Positions 1 to 6,047 of a DNA stretch of 7,833 nt are shown one piece after another. The stretch is from Oscillospiraceae bacterium (GTDB lineage Bacteria > Bacillota > Clostridia > Oscillospirales > Ruminococcaceae), in contig JAQUTM010000103.1 in the NCBI GenBank assembly GCA_028694405.1, positions 1-7,833 on the forward strand. The letters are read 5' to 3'. Position 1 is the stretch's first letter. The number at the start of each line of letters is the position of its first letter. Made by a program: the position numbers and the translations under genes. The notes under the pieces are model-generated. The model was not told the DNA's origin. It worked only from the letters and a program-made list of their open reading frames with translations, and searched no databases.

Positions 1-1
1 T

Positions 2-1204
2 ATTGTGGGGGTAGCCACTGCACTTGTCAGCGGCGGACCGGGCGCTATTTTTTGGATGTGGGTTTCGGCATTTTTTGGTATGTTGACCAATTATGCCGAA
101 AATGTGTTGGGTATTTTATTTCGCTATCGAAACGAAAAAAATGACTGGCTGGGTGGCCCTATGATTTATATAGAGCGTGGTATGCATTGCAAATGGTTGG
201 CTGTTTTGTTTGCTTGCTTTACTGTGCTTGCAAGCTTTGGAATTGGCAACATGACCCAGGCAAACGGAATTGCCTCTGCCATAAACACGGTAAGCGGTAT
301 TCCCGCATGGGTTACAGGTATAACGCTTACCTTACTGGTTGCCTTAGTTATTATCGGCGGCATTAAACGCATTGCGGCCGTTACCGAAAAAATTGTGCCG
401 GTTATGGCGCTTGTTTATATTGTAGGCGGCATTACACTGTTGGCAATGAACTATCAGCATATTCCTGCGGCATTTGGAGAAATTTTTGCAGGCGCATTTA
501 ACCTGAAATCTGTAGGCGGCGGTGTAGGCGGTTATGTTATTATGAAAGCAATTCGCTTTGGCGTAGCACGCGGCGTTTTTTCAAACGAAGCGGGTCTTGG
601 TTCTTCTGTCATGGTGCACTCTGCCTCCAATGTAAAAGAACCCGTCAAGCAGGGTATGTGGGGCATTTTTGAAGTATTTGCAGACACTTTAATTGTATGT
701 ACCCTTACGGCACTTTGCATTTTAACTACAGGTGTTTTAGATACCGGCGCCAAAGGGGCGCAATTAGCAATGGCTGCTTTCAGCCACGGGTTTGGCGGGT
801 TTGGCGGTACTTTTGTTAGCATCGCGATTGCATTTTTTGCTTTTTCTACCATTCTTGGCTGGTCTTACTATGGCGAGCGCGCTGTAGAATATCTAATTGG
901 TGTAAAAAACCTGATATATTATAAAATTATTTTTATCTGTTTAATCACTGTGGGCTGTGTAGCTTCTTTAGAATTGGTATGGGATATTTCCGATACGTTT
1001 AACAGCTTAATGGCTATTCCCAATCTCATCGGTGTATTGTCGCTTAGTGGTTTTGTTATTGCAGCCACCAAAGATTTTCTGTCCCGTAAGCCCTCCTGTC
1101 CGGAAGAAGAAAAAAATATAACAGCAGAAGATTTACTGGCACAGCACCCAGACTTAAGCAAACATTTTTTTAGCAAAAAAGAGAAAAGCCACACCAATAA
1201 ATAG
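2..1204 (+). CDS. Sodium:alanine/glycine symporter (AGCS family), 5'-truncated
   Basis: This is the C-terminal part of a secondary transporter that takes up alanine or glycine with Na+ across the cytoplasmic membrane. The frame is open to the left edge (ATT at 2-4 precedes a GTG at 5), so the GTG is internal and not the start. AGCS proteins are usually about 450-480 residues, so roughly 60-80 N-terminal residues are missing. Family hallmarks are easy to see: GGPGAIFWMWVSAFFGM followed by YAEN near the visible N-terminus, the segment FSNEAGLGSS at about residues 192-201, and QGMWGIFEVFADT around 217-229. Several hydrophobic spans fill the rest, and a short charged tail rich in Lys and Ser ends at TAG 1202-1204. 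A strong terminator follows directly, so this is the last gene of its transcript. Family assignment is secure. Which small amino acid is preferred cannot be read from the sequence. Confidence 0.93.
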   Translation: MVGVATALVSGGPGAIFWMWVSAFFGMLTNYAENVLGILFRYRNEKNDWLGGPMIYIERGMHCKWLAVLFACFTVLASFGIGNMTQANGIASAINTVSGIPAWVTGITLTLLVALVIIGGIKRIAAVTEKIVPVMALVYIVGGITLLAMNYQHIPAAFGEIFAGAFNLKSVGGGVGGYVIMKAIRFGVARGVFSNEAGLGSSVMVHSASNVKEPVKQGMWGIFEVFADTLIVCTLTALCILTTGVLDTGAKGAQLAMAAFSHGFGGFGGTFVSIAIAFFAFSTILGWSYYGERAVEYLIGVKNLIYYKIIFICLITVGCVASLELVWDISDTFNSLMAIPNLIGVLSLSGFVIAATKDFLSRKPSCPEEEKNITAEDLLAQHPDLSKHFFSKKEKSHTNK

Positions 1205-1236
1205 CTTGTAAGTCTTTTTTATACATTTTTTAGTAT

Positions 1237-1275
1237 CCCGTCTGTTTTAAGTTGCATCGGCATAAAACAGACGGG
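1237..1275 (+). terminator. Intrinsic terminator of the symporter gene
   Basis: A perfect 13-bp inverted repeat, CCCGTCTGTTTTA at 1237-1249 and TAAAACAGACGGG at 1263-1275, encloses a 13-nt loop and is followed by the T-rich stretch GTGTTTTCTGTTT. It lies 32 bases after the symporter stop codon. Arm quality is high. The T-tract is interrupted, which makes it slightly less canonical. Confidence 0.85.
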
Positions 1276-1344
1276 GTGTTTTCTGTTTGGCACAGAGAAA
1301 TTTCTATTTATCTTGCAAGTGTAGTTTTATGGAACAGAACAGGT

Positions 1345-1368
1345 CTGTATAAAAGTAATTTTATACAG
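1345..1368. repeat. Perfect 10-bp palindrome with 4-nt spacer
   Basis: CTGTATAAAA (1345-1354) and TTTTATACAG (1359-1368) form a perfect inverted repeat around GTAA. On the + strand it is followed by CTTATTTTTATT, so it could act as a weak back-up hairpin terminator, but the stem is AT-rich. Alternatively the dyad is an operator for a DNA-binding protein. It sits about 105 bases upstream of the candidate promoter -35 box, which is far for a simple repressor site. Function is unknown. Confidence 0.5.
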
Positions 1369-1473
1369 CTTATTTTTATTATGAAAAAGATTTAGTAAAA
1401 TTTTATAATAAGGATAAATATTACTGATTTTGTGTAAATAAAGACTGATTACAACAATATTGTAAACATTTAG

Positions 1474-1502
1474 TTGTGTTGCGTTTGCAGGTGTAATATA
1501 AT
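1474..1502 (+). promoter_or_regulatory. Candidate sigma-A promoter for the GGDEF/EAL gene
   Basis: A perfect -10 hexamer TATAAT (1497-1502) lies 17 bases downstream of TTGTGT (1474-1479), a weak -35 that matches the consensus in its first three bases. Transcription would begin near 1509 and give a leader of about 63 nt before the TTG start. This is a motif match in AT-rich DNA, so it is only moderately secure. Confidence 0.45.
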
Positions 1503-1559
1503 AAAAGACACACGTAAAAAACGAAAAGCTAGTATTAACTTTTAAATTTGCTTTGAAAT

Positions 1560-1564
1560 GAGGT
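1560..1564 (+). promoter_or_regulatory. Ribosome binding site that supports the TTG start at 1572
   Basis: GAGGT at 1560-1564 is spaced 7 nt from TTG 1572-1574. An in-frame stop (TGA 1554-1556) closes the frame upstream and no ATG or GTG lies between, so TTG is the only start that retains the basic N-terminus and first membrane helix. The next in-frame ATG encodes residue 46, beyond that helix. Confidence 0.75.
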
Positions 1565-1571
1565 ATGGGTA

Positions 1572-4500
1572 TTGCGGCGGAAAAAACAGCAAACAATTTT
1601 TAAAAAACTTGTAGTGTCTATTATTATTTTGGTGCTGTTTCAAGCAATTTTGTACCCTGCTGCGTTTTTTATAAGCGGTTTTGCCAAAAAGACAGAAGCC
1701 AACGCAATGGATATTTTAGGCGAGCGTGTGGAAACCTGCAAGGTGTACATGGAGCGCGAAATGATATACCGTTGGTCCAGGCTATCTGCCAGTGAAGAAG
1801 CCATACAGGCTCTTGTTGACGGTGTCATCACAGAAAATGAGGCTTCTTATGAAGATATAAAAACCGATGCACAGTTAAATCAGGCGGTTCTTTTCGCTGT
1901 AGCGGAGGAAGTGCTTTCTCTTTTACGGCAAAATGCAGTAACCAGTGCTTTTATTGTGCTAGACGGAAATGCCGTTGCCACTAACGCCAACACAGAAGAA
2001 AAAGCCGCTATCTATTTGCGAGATATGGATCCCACAAGCCAACCGAAAAGTAACGAGGACGTGTATTTAGAGCGTGGACCCGCAGAAATTTCATCTATGT
2101 TAGGTGTAACAATAGATAATTATTGGACACCTTATTTTACAATACAATCCCAAGAGGCAAATACAGGACATGACTTTTTTTACAAGCCTATTACCGCTGT
2201 AAAAGCAAAGAGTGCAGGGTCCAAAGCAGTTGCTGAAGATTTTGGGTATTGGAGCCCGAACTTTATTTTAAACCGACAGGACAGTATTAAGGCTCTTACT
2301 TACACAATACCTTTACTTGCTCCGGATGGTAAGCCGTACGGTGTTTTGGGGATAGGCATGGCGCACAGCTATATTGACTCTTTGCTGGACTATCAAGATT
2401 TGCTGGAGGAAAATACGGGTGTTTACATGATGGGGCTATTGCAAGAAAACAGTTTTACCCCTGTTTTTATAAACGGAGCTTCTTACAAGGATTATTATAC
2501 GGATTATTCTTCCATTTCTCTTACACGGCGGGAAGAGGATATATACGAATTAACGCCTGTAAAGGCGGTAGCAGCACCTCTATGGGCCAGTGTACAAAAC
2601 TATCAGCTTTACAGCAGCAACTCACCCTATGCAGAAGATAACTGGGTTTTAATGGGTGCCATAAACAAAAATAAGCTTTTAGAATTTTCTCATAGCTTAG
2701 TAAAGCTTCTGATTGCTCTAACGGTTATTGTAATTGTTACAGGGCTGGGAATAGCCATACTAACAAGTAAAATACTGGTGCAACCGGTTATAGAACTGGT
2801 ACAAGAACTGCGTCAAAGTAACCCCAACAGTAAAATAAGATTAAAAAAGACGGGGATAGAGGAGATAGATAAGCTTACCCATGCAATAGAAACCATGAGT
2901 GAGTCGGTAGCGGAATCTGCCTCTAAAATCAGTCAAATTGTAGAGCTGACAGGCACCAGCTTTGGGGTGTTTGAAATGAACCGCGAAAAGAATACGGTTT
3001 TTTGCAGTGAAGGACTGTTACAGCTATTGGGCTGGGAAGATGTTGTCTTAAAAAATTCTTGTATGCCTGTTTTATTGTTTGAAAAAAAGATAGACAGCTT
3101 GTCCGTTTATTATTATGATTATACAAGCCATATTTATCGTTTACCCCATAAGCAAACCGGGTTTCGGTGGATTCGCATCAATACAACCCAGACCAGTGAT
3201 GTTTATATAGGCACCGTAACAGATATAAGCCGAGAGATGAACGAAAAGCTAAAAATGGAGTACGATAATAGTTACGATAGCTTAACAGACGTAATGAACA
3301 GACGTGCATTTAAAGAAAACCTGGAAGAGCTGTTTGAAAAACCGCAGCATTTGGGCGTTGCCTGCATGGTTATGTGGGACTTAGATAACTTAAAATATGT
3401 AAACGATAATTTTGGACATGTGTACGGAGATCAATATATTTGTGCGCTTGCAAACTGTTTGAAAGAGTTTATTTATTATAATGGCTTTGTTTGCAGACGC
3501 AGCGGAGATGAATTTTTAACTTTTTTATATGGGTACAGCACAAAAGAAGAAGTAGAAGTGGTACTGGATACAGTATGGCAGCGTATTTGTCAGGCAACAG
3601 TAGCTTTACCCGATAACACCAAGCTAAAGGTGAGGGTGTCGGCAGGCGTGGCGTGGTATCCGCAGGACACACAAAATTTAGCCGATTTACAGCGATATGC
3701 AGACTTTGCAATGTATGACGGTAAACACAATAAAAAAGGTGTTTTAATGTACTTTAATCAAGAATTGTATAAGGATAACAGTTTACTGATAAACGGTGCA
3801 GAAAAGCTAAATCAACTGATAGAAGAAAAGCTTGTACGTTTTGCTATGCAGCCTATTGTAAGCGTAAAAGATGCCGGTATATACGGATATGAAATGCTGA
3901 TGCGTCCTCAAATGCCGGAGTTTAAATCTCCCATGGACGTGTTGAGAATTGCTCGAACACAGTCTAAGCTATACCAAATTGAGCGTTTGACCTATTTTGA
4001 AGGCTTGCGTACCTTTTCAAACCAGATGAAAGACAGAAGTGACGCTCATACCTTTAAAATTTTTGTTAATTCCATTGCAAACGAAAGCTTTTCGGTGTTA
4101 GACTTTGAAGAACTGGAGAAAGAATTTGGAGCCTACTTACCTCAGGTTGTTATGGAGCTTACAGAAAGTGAGCCCTTAAACACAGCTTTAACCAAAACAA
4201 AACGCGCATTTATTCGCAAATACAACGGTTTGATTGCGCTGGATGACTACGGCTCGGGATACAATAGTGAGTCCACTTTGTTATTTGTAGCGCCGGATAT
4301 TATTAAGCTGGATATGGAATTGGTGCGCAATGTTAACATAGATACCCGCAAGCAGACATTGATTTCCAACATTGTAAGCTATGCAAAAAGCCGTGGTATT
4401 TTGGTGCTGGCAGAAGGTGTCGAAAGCTACTCCGAAATGTACTCTTTAATAGAGTTGGGTGCAGATTATTTACAAGGCTACTACATAGGAAAACCTGCCT

Positions 4501-4589
4501 TTGCACCTACCGAACTGGATAAAAATGTAGCGGAAGAAATATCTTATGCATATGAACAGCAAAACCTGCAAGGGGAAAATTTATTTTAA
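1572..4589 (+). CDS. Membrane-anchored dCache/HAMP/PAS/GGDEF/EAL cyclic-di-GMP protein
   Basis: This is a probable c-di-GMP signalling enzyme of 1005 residues. A basic N-terminus (MRRKKQQ) leads into a membrane helix at about 12-35. An extracellular dCache-like sensor spans roughly 41-370; its last strands carry the typical PDGKPYGVLGIGM (251-263). A second helix lies at about 376-398, followed by a HAMP-like linker (399-445) and a PAS-like region (455-552). The GGDEF domain (about 567-728) reads RRSGDEF at 642-648. It keeps the metal and GTP residues D603, N611, D620 and D646, but has Tyr635 and Gly638 where the inhibitory RxxD site would be. The EAL domain (about 745-985) has EML at 774-776 in place of EAL. 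It keeps the catalytic set E774, N833, E862, D891/D892 (DDYGSGY), K912, E948 and Q968. I infer an active phosphodiesterase, with the cyclase either active or serving as a GTP-binding regulatory domain. It starts at TTG and appears monocistronic between two terminators. Confidence 0.93.
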   Translation: MRRKKQQTIFKKLVVSIIILVLFQAILYPAAFFISGFAKKTEANAMDILGERVETCKVYMEREMIYRWSRLSASEEAIQALVDGVITENEASYEDIKTDAQLNQAVLFAVAEEVLSLLRQNAVTSAFIVLDGNAVATNANTEEKAAIYLRDMDPTSQPKSNEDVYLERGPAEISSMLGVTIDNYWTPYFTIQSQEANTGHDFFYKPITAVKAKSAGSKAVAEDFGYWSPNFILNRQDSIKALTYTIPLLAPDGKPYGVLGIGMAHSYIDSLLDYQDLLEENTGVYMMGLLQENSFTPVFINGASYKDYYTDYSSISLTRREEDIYELTPVKAVAAPLWASVQNYQLYSSNSPYAEDNWVLMGAINKNKLLEFSHSLVKLLIALTVIVIVTGLGIAILTSKILVQPVIELVQELRQSNPNSKIRLKKTGIEEIDKLTHAIETMSESVAESASKISQIVELTGTSFGVFEMNREKNTVFCSEGLLQLLGWEDVVLKNSCMPVLLFEKKIDSLSVYYYDYTSHIYRLPHKQTGFRWIRINTTQTSDVYIGTVTDISREMNEKLKMEYDNSYDSLTDVMNRRAFKENLEELFEKPQHLGVACMVMWDLDNLKYVNDNFGHVYGDQYICALANCLKEFIYYNGFVCRRSGDEFLTFLYGYSTKEEVEVVLDTVWQRICQATVALPDNTKLKVRVSAGVAWYPQDTQNLADLQRYADFAMYDGKHNKKGVLMYFNQELYKDNSLLINGAEKLNQLIEEKLVRFAMQPIVSVKDAGIYGYEMLMRPQMPEFKSPMDVLRIARTQSKLYQIERLTYFEGLRTFSNQMKDRSDAHTFKIFVNSIANESFSVLDFEELEKEFGAYLPQVVMELTESEPLNTALTKTKRAFIRKYNGLIALDDYGSGYNSESTLLFVAPDIIKLDMELVRNVNIDTRKQTLISNIVSYAKSRGILVLAEGVESYSEMYSLIELGADYLQGYYIGKPAFAPTELDKNVAEEISYAYEQQNLQGENLF

Positions 4590-4597
4590 AATAACAC

Positions 4598-4632
4598 AAA
4601 AAAGCGGAACAACATTGTTGTTCCGCTTTTTT
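4598..4632. terminator. Bidirectional intrinsic terminator between convergent genes
   Basis: The left arm AAAAAAGCGGAACAAC (4598-4613) and right arm GTTGTTCCGCTTTTTT (4617-4632) pair perfectly over 16 bp around a 3-nt loop. The A-tract on one side and T-tract on the other give a U-tail in either direction. It ends the GGDEF/EAL transcript 8 bases after that stop codon, and also the leftward transcript of the membrane protein gene that ends at 4663. Confidence 0.93.
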
Positions 4633-4662
4633 ACAAAAGGCTGCAAATAAAGCATTATACAG

Positions 4663-5406
4663 TTAACGCAAAAAAAGAGTAAGTCCTAACATAATAAGTG
4701 GTTGATGCAAAAGATAAATCGGCAGGCTTTGCTGACCTACAAGATGAAAAAAGGGAATAGGACGTGTAAGAAAAGCGGTTATACTACTTTTTTTACAGAT
4801 AAGGCGCCAAGTAAAGTAACCGCAGCTAAACAAAAAGAACCAAGGAAAAAGAGGGAAATAGTCACTGGAGTAAAAGCCTGCAAAGGGAAAACCAACAGGT
4901 GTAAGCAGCCGGATTTTATAAAAAAGGGCAGGTAAAGCAAGCAAGTTAAATTGTCCAAACCCTAAGAAGCCGCTGTTTATATTGCGGGTAATTAAAAACA
5001 GCAAGCCGCTTCCAAGCAAACCGGCCCAAGCGGGAATACGTCTTATAACAGGGTTGACTAACGCCATTAGCAGGGTACATAAGCCCAGACAGGTAAGTAT
5101 GCCAAATAAAACAATTTCTTTAGGCATAAAAAGTGCTGTAATAAAAGTAATAACAAGCCCACAGGCAGAGGTAATTAGCCCGCGCTTGATGGGATTGCGT
5201 CCTAAGCACCAGCAGATACCCGACAAAAAGATAAAAGTACAGCATATGCTTTGCTGCCATATGTAGCGCCCTGTGCCTTGGTACCAATCTATGGAAATAC
5301 CAAAAATATAAACAAGGTCGTATATTAAATGGTATGCAATCATATTAAACAGCGCAATTCCTCGCAAGCTGTCTAAAAGAGAATATCGAACGGCTCTTTT
5401 CTGCAT
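4663..5406 (-). CDS. DUF1624 / HGSNAT-like membrane acyltransferase-family protein
   Basis: This 247-residue integral membrane protein has about seven hydrophobic spans. The N-terminal signature SLLDSLRGIALFNMIAYHLIYD (residues 9-30, with H26 and D30) and the C-terminal QQSLPIYLLHQPLI (225-238, with H234) are characteristic of the DUF1624 / heparan-alpha-glucosaminide N-acetyltransferase catalytic-domain family. The segment FPLFPWFFLFSCGYFTWR (184-201) also fits. Relatives move acyl groups across or at the membrane onto sugars, but the substrate of short bacterial members is generally unknown and cannot be inferred here. Length matches short bacterial members. The ATG start has an excellent GGAAGGAG site 7 nt upstream and a well-formed promoter. 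It is transcribed divergently from the ECF sigma operon, with about 150 bases between the two start codons, so it might be a target of that sigma factor. Its own promoter nonetheless looks like a housekeeping one. Confidence 0.85.
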   Translation of the reverse strand: MQKRAVRYSLLDSLRGIALFNMIAYHLIYDLVYIFGISIDWYQGTGRYIWQQSICCTFIFLSGICWCLGRNPIKRGLITSACGLVITFITALFMPKEIVLFGILTCLGLCTLLMALVNPVIRRIPAWAGLLGSGLLFLITRNINSGFLGFGQFNLLALPALFYKIRLLTPVGFPFAGFYSSDYFPLFPWFFLFSCGYFTWRLICKKSSITAFLTRPIPFFHLVGQQSLPIYLLHQPLIMLGLTLFLR

Positions 5407-5413
5407 AAAAACT

Positions 5414-5421
5414 CTCCTTCC
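5414..5421 (-). promoter_or_regulatory. Ribosome binding site of the DUF1624 gene
   Basis: On the minus strand GGAAGGAG (5421 down to 5414) ends 7 nt before the ATG at 5406-5404. This near-consensus Shine-Dalgarno fixes the start. Confidence 0.85.
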
Positions 5422-5448
5422 AAGATATGGCAGATAGCTGTTGGCTAC

Positions 5449-5477
5449 ATAGTACCAAAGAATAAATAAGGTGTCAA
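5449..5477 (-). promoter_or_regulatory. Leftward sigma-A promoter of the DUF1624 gene
   Basis: Read on the minus strand, a perfect -35 TTGACA (5477-5472) is followed after exactly 17 bases by TACTAT (5454-5449), a 4/6 match to the -10 consensus. Transcription would start near 5442 and give a leader of about 36 nt with the ribosome binding site in place. Spacing and geometry are ideal, so this is a good candidate. Confidence 0.65.
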
Positions 5478-5492
5478 TTAAAAAATAATTTT

Positions 5493-5521
5493 TTGTTGTA
5501 ACGTTTTTACAATTTTATACT
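5493..5521 (+). promoter_or_regulatory. Rightward promoter of the ECF sigma operon, with internal dyad
   Basis: TTGTTG (5493-5498) and TATACT (5516-5521) are separated by 17 bases and fit a sigma-A-type promoter. Inside the spacer region, TTGTAA (5496-5501) and TTACAA (5507-5512) form a perfect 6-bp dyad around CGTTT, ideally placed for a repressor or activator. TGTAAC (5497-5502) also resembles the -35 element of some ECF promoters, so autoregulation is conceivable. I see no matching CGT-type -10 box at the right distance. Confidence 0.5.
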
Positions 5522-5543
5522 CTAATAAACCAGAAGCATGAAA

Positions 5544-5552
5544 AGAGGTGAT
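5544..5552 (+). promoter_or_regulatory. Ribosome binding site that moves the sigma factor start to TTG 5556
   Basis: AGAGGTGAT at 5544-5552 contains eight consecutive bases (GAGGTGAT) complementary to the 16S 3' end, with GAGG ending 7 nt before TTG 5556-5558. The upstream in-frame ATG at 5538 lies before this site and has no Shine-Dalgarno of its own. The downstream ATG at 5565 is 16 nt from GAGG. TTG is therefore the best start. Confidence 0.8.
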
Positions 5553-5555
5553 AAA

Positions 5556-6047
5556 TTGCACCAGATGCAATACGACATTGAGTCTATTTATAAAGCATAT
5601 TACAAAGATGTGTACCGCTATGTGCAGTTTATCAGCTTTGATAAACAAGCTACAGAGGACGTTGTGCAAAACACTTTTTTAAAAGCAATGCAGGGGATAG
5701 CGGGGTTTAGGGAACAAAGCAGTTTAAAAACTTGGCTGCTTACCATTGCACGCAACGAAAGTATCCGCTATGCACAAAAGCAGAAAAAGTATACTGAGCC
5801 CATAAGTGAAGAATTGGTAAGCAGTATCAATATTGAAAATATTGCTTGTAACCATGAAAGTACGGCACAGGTGATAAGCTTTATAAAAAACTGCACAGAA
5901 CCAAAACGCAGCTTAATGATTTTACGTTTAATAGATGAAATGAGTTTTGTGGAAATTGGAACTGTTTTAGAAAAGAGCGATACTTGGTGCCGCGTAACAT
6001 TTTTAAGAGCGAAAAACGAATTACTGAAGCAGCTGGAGGGAGAATAA
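5556..6047 (+). CDS. ECF-family RNA polymerase sigma factor
   Basis: From TTG 5556 this is a 163-residue sigma-70 family protein of the extracytoplasmic function group, which directs RNA polymerase to a small regulon. Region 2 spans about 8-77: IYKAYYKDVYRYV, then the typical ATEDVVQNTFLKAM (32-45) and LKTWLLTIARNESIRY (57-72). A linker without sigma region 3 follows, then region 4 (about 108-160) with the helix-turn-helix built from RSLMILRLIDEMSFVEIGTVLEKS and ending in FLRAKNELLKQLE. Length is typical. It is followed with no gap by a zf-HC2 anti-sigma gene, the classic arrangement in which the membrane partner holds the sigma factor until a signal arrives. An ATG at 5538 would add six residues but lacks a ribosome binding site. 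The activating signal and target promoters are unknown. Confidence 0.92.
   Translation: MHQMQYDIESIYKAYYKDVYRYVQFISFDKQATEDVVQNTFLKAMQGIAGFREQSSLKTWLLTIARNESIRYAQKQKKYTEPISEELVSSINIENIACNHESTAQVISFIKNCTEPKRSLMILRLIDEMSFVEIGTVLEKSDTWCRVTFLRAKNELLKQLEGE

Larger units (their letters stand above)
1205..1571. other. Gene-free intergenic stretch upstream of the c-di-GMP gene
   Basis: This 367-base, AT-rich region carries no plausible gene. The open frame on the reverse strand here has no ribosome binding site and low-complexity content. It contains the symporter terminator (1237-1275), a perfect palindrome (1345-1368), an AT-rich block around 1370-1440 in which I recognise nothing specific, a candidate promoter (1474-1502) and a leader of about 60 bases. 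I looked for a c-di-GMP riboswitch in the leader because the downstream gene makes or degrades that molecule, and saw none of the conserved GEMM sequence blocks. Confidence 0.7.

Noticed and set aside
5..7. GTG at the left edge as the start of the symporter gene
   Set aside because: The frame stays open to the edge and the residues around it match the interior of AGCS proteins, so it is an internal valine.
788..808. Short tandem repeat GGGTTTGGC in the symporter gene
   Set aside because: It encodes a Gly/Phe run (HGFGGFGG) compatible with the membrane protein and is too short to be a meaningful repeat element.
1345..1368. LexA (SOS) box reading of the palindrome
   Set aside because: The CTGT and ACAG ends are 16 bases apart instead of 8, and Gram-positive LexA sites are of the GAAC-N4-GTTC type.
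1509..1571. Possible c-di-GMP (GEMM) riboswitch in the leader of the GGDEF/EAL gene
   Set aside because: None of the conserved blocks of class I or II c-di-GMP aptamers is visible, and the leader is only about 63 nt and AT-rich.
1327..1596. Leftward open frame in the gene-free stretch
   Set aside because: It covers promoter and palindrome sequence, has no ribosome binding site, and its translation resembles no family I recognise.
4702..5266. Two rightward open frames (4702-4935 and 4982-5266) opposite the DUF1624 gene
   Set aside because: They are low-complexity, Lys/Arg-rich antisense shadows with no ribosome binding site, and the opposite strand encodes a clear membrane protein.
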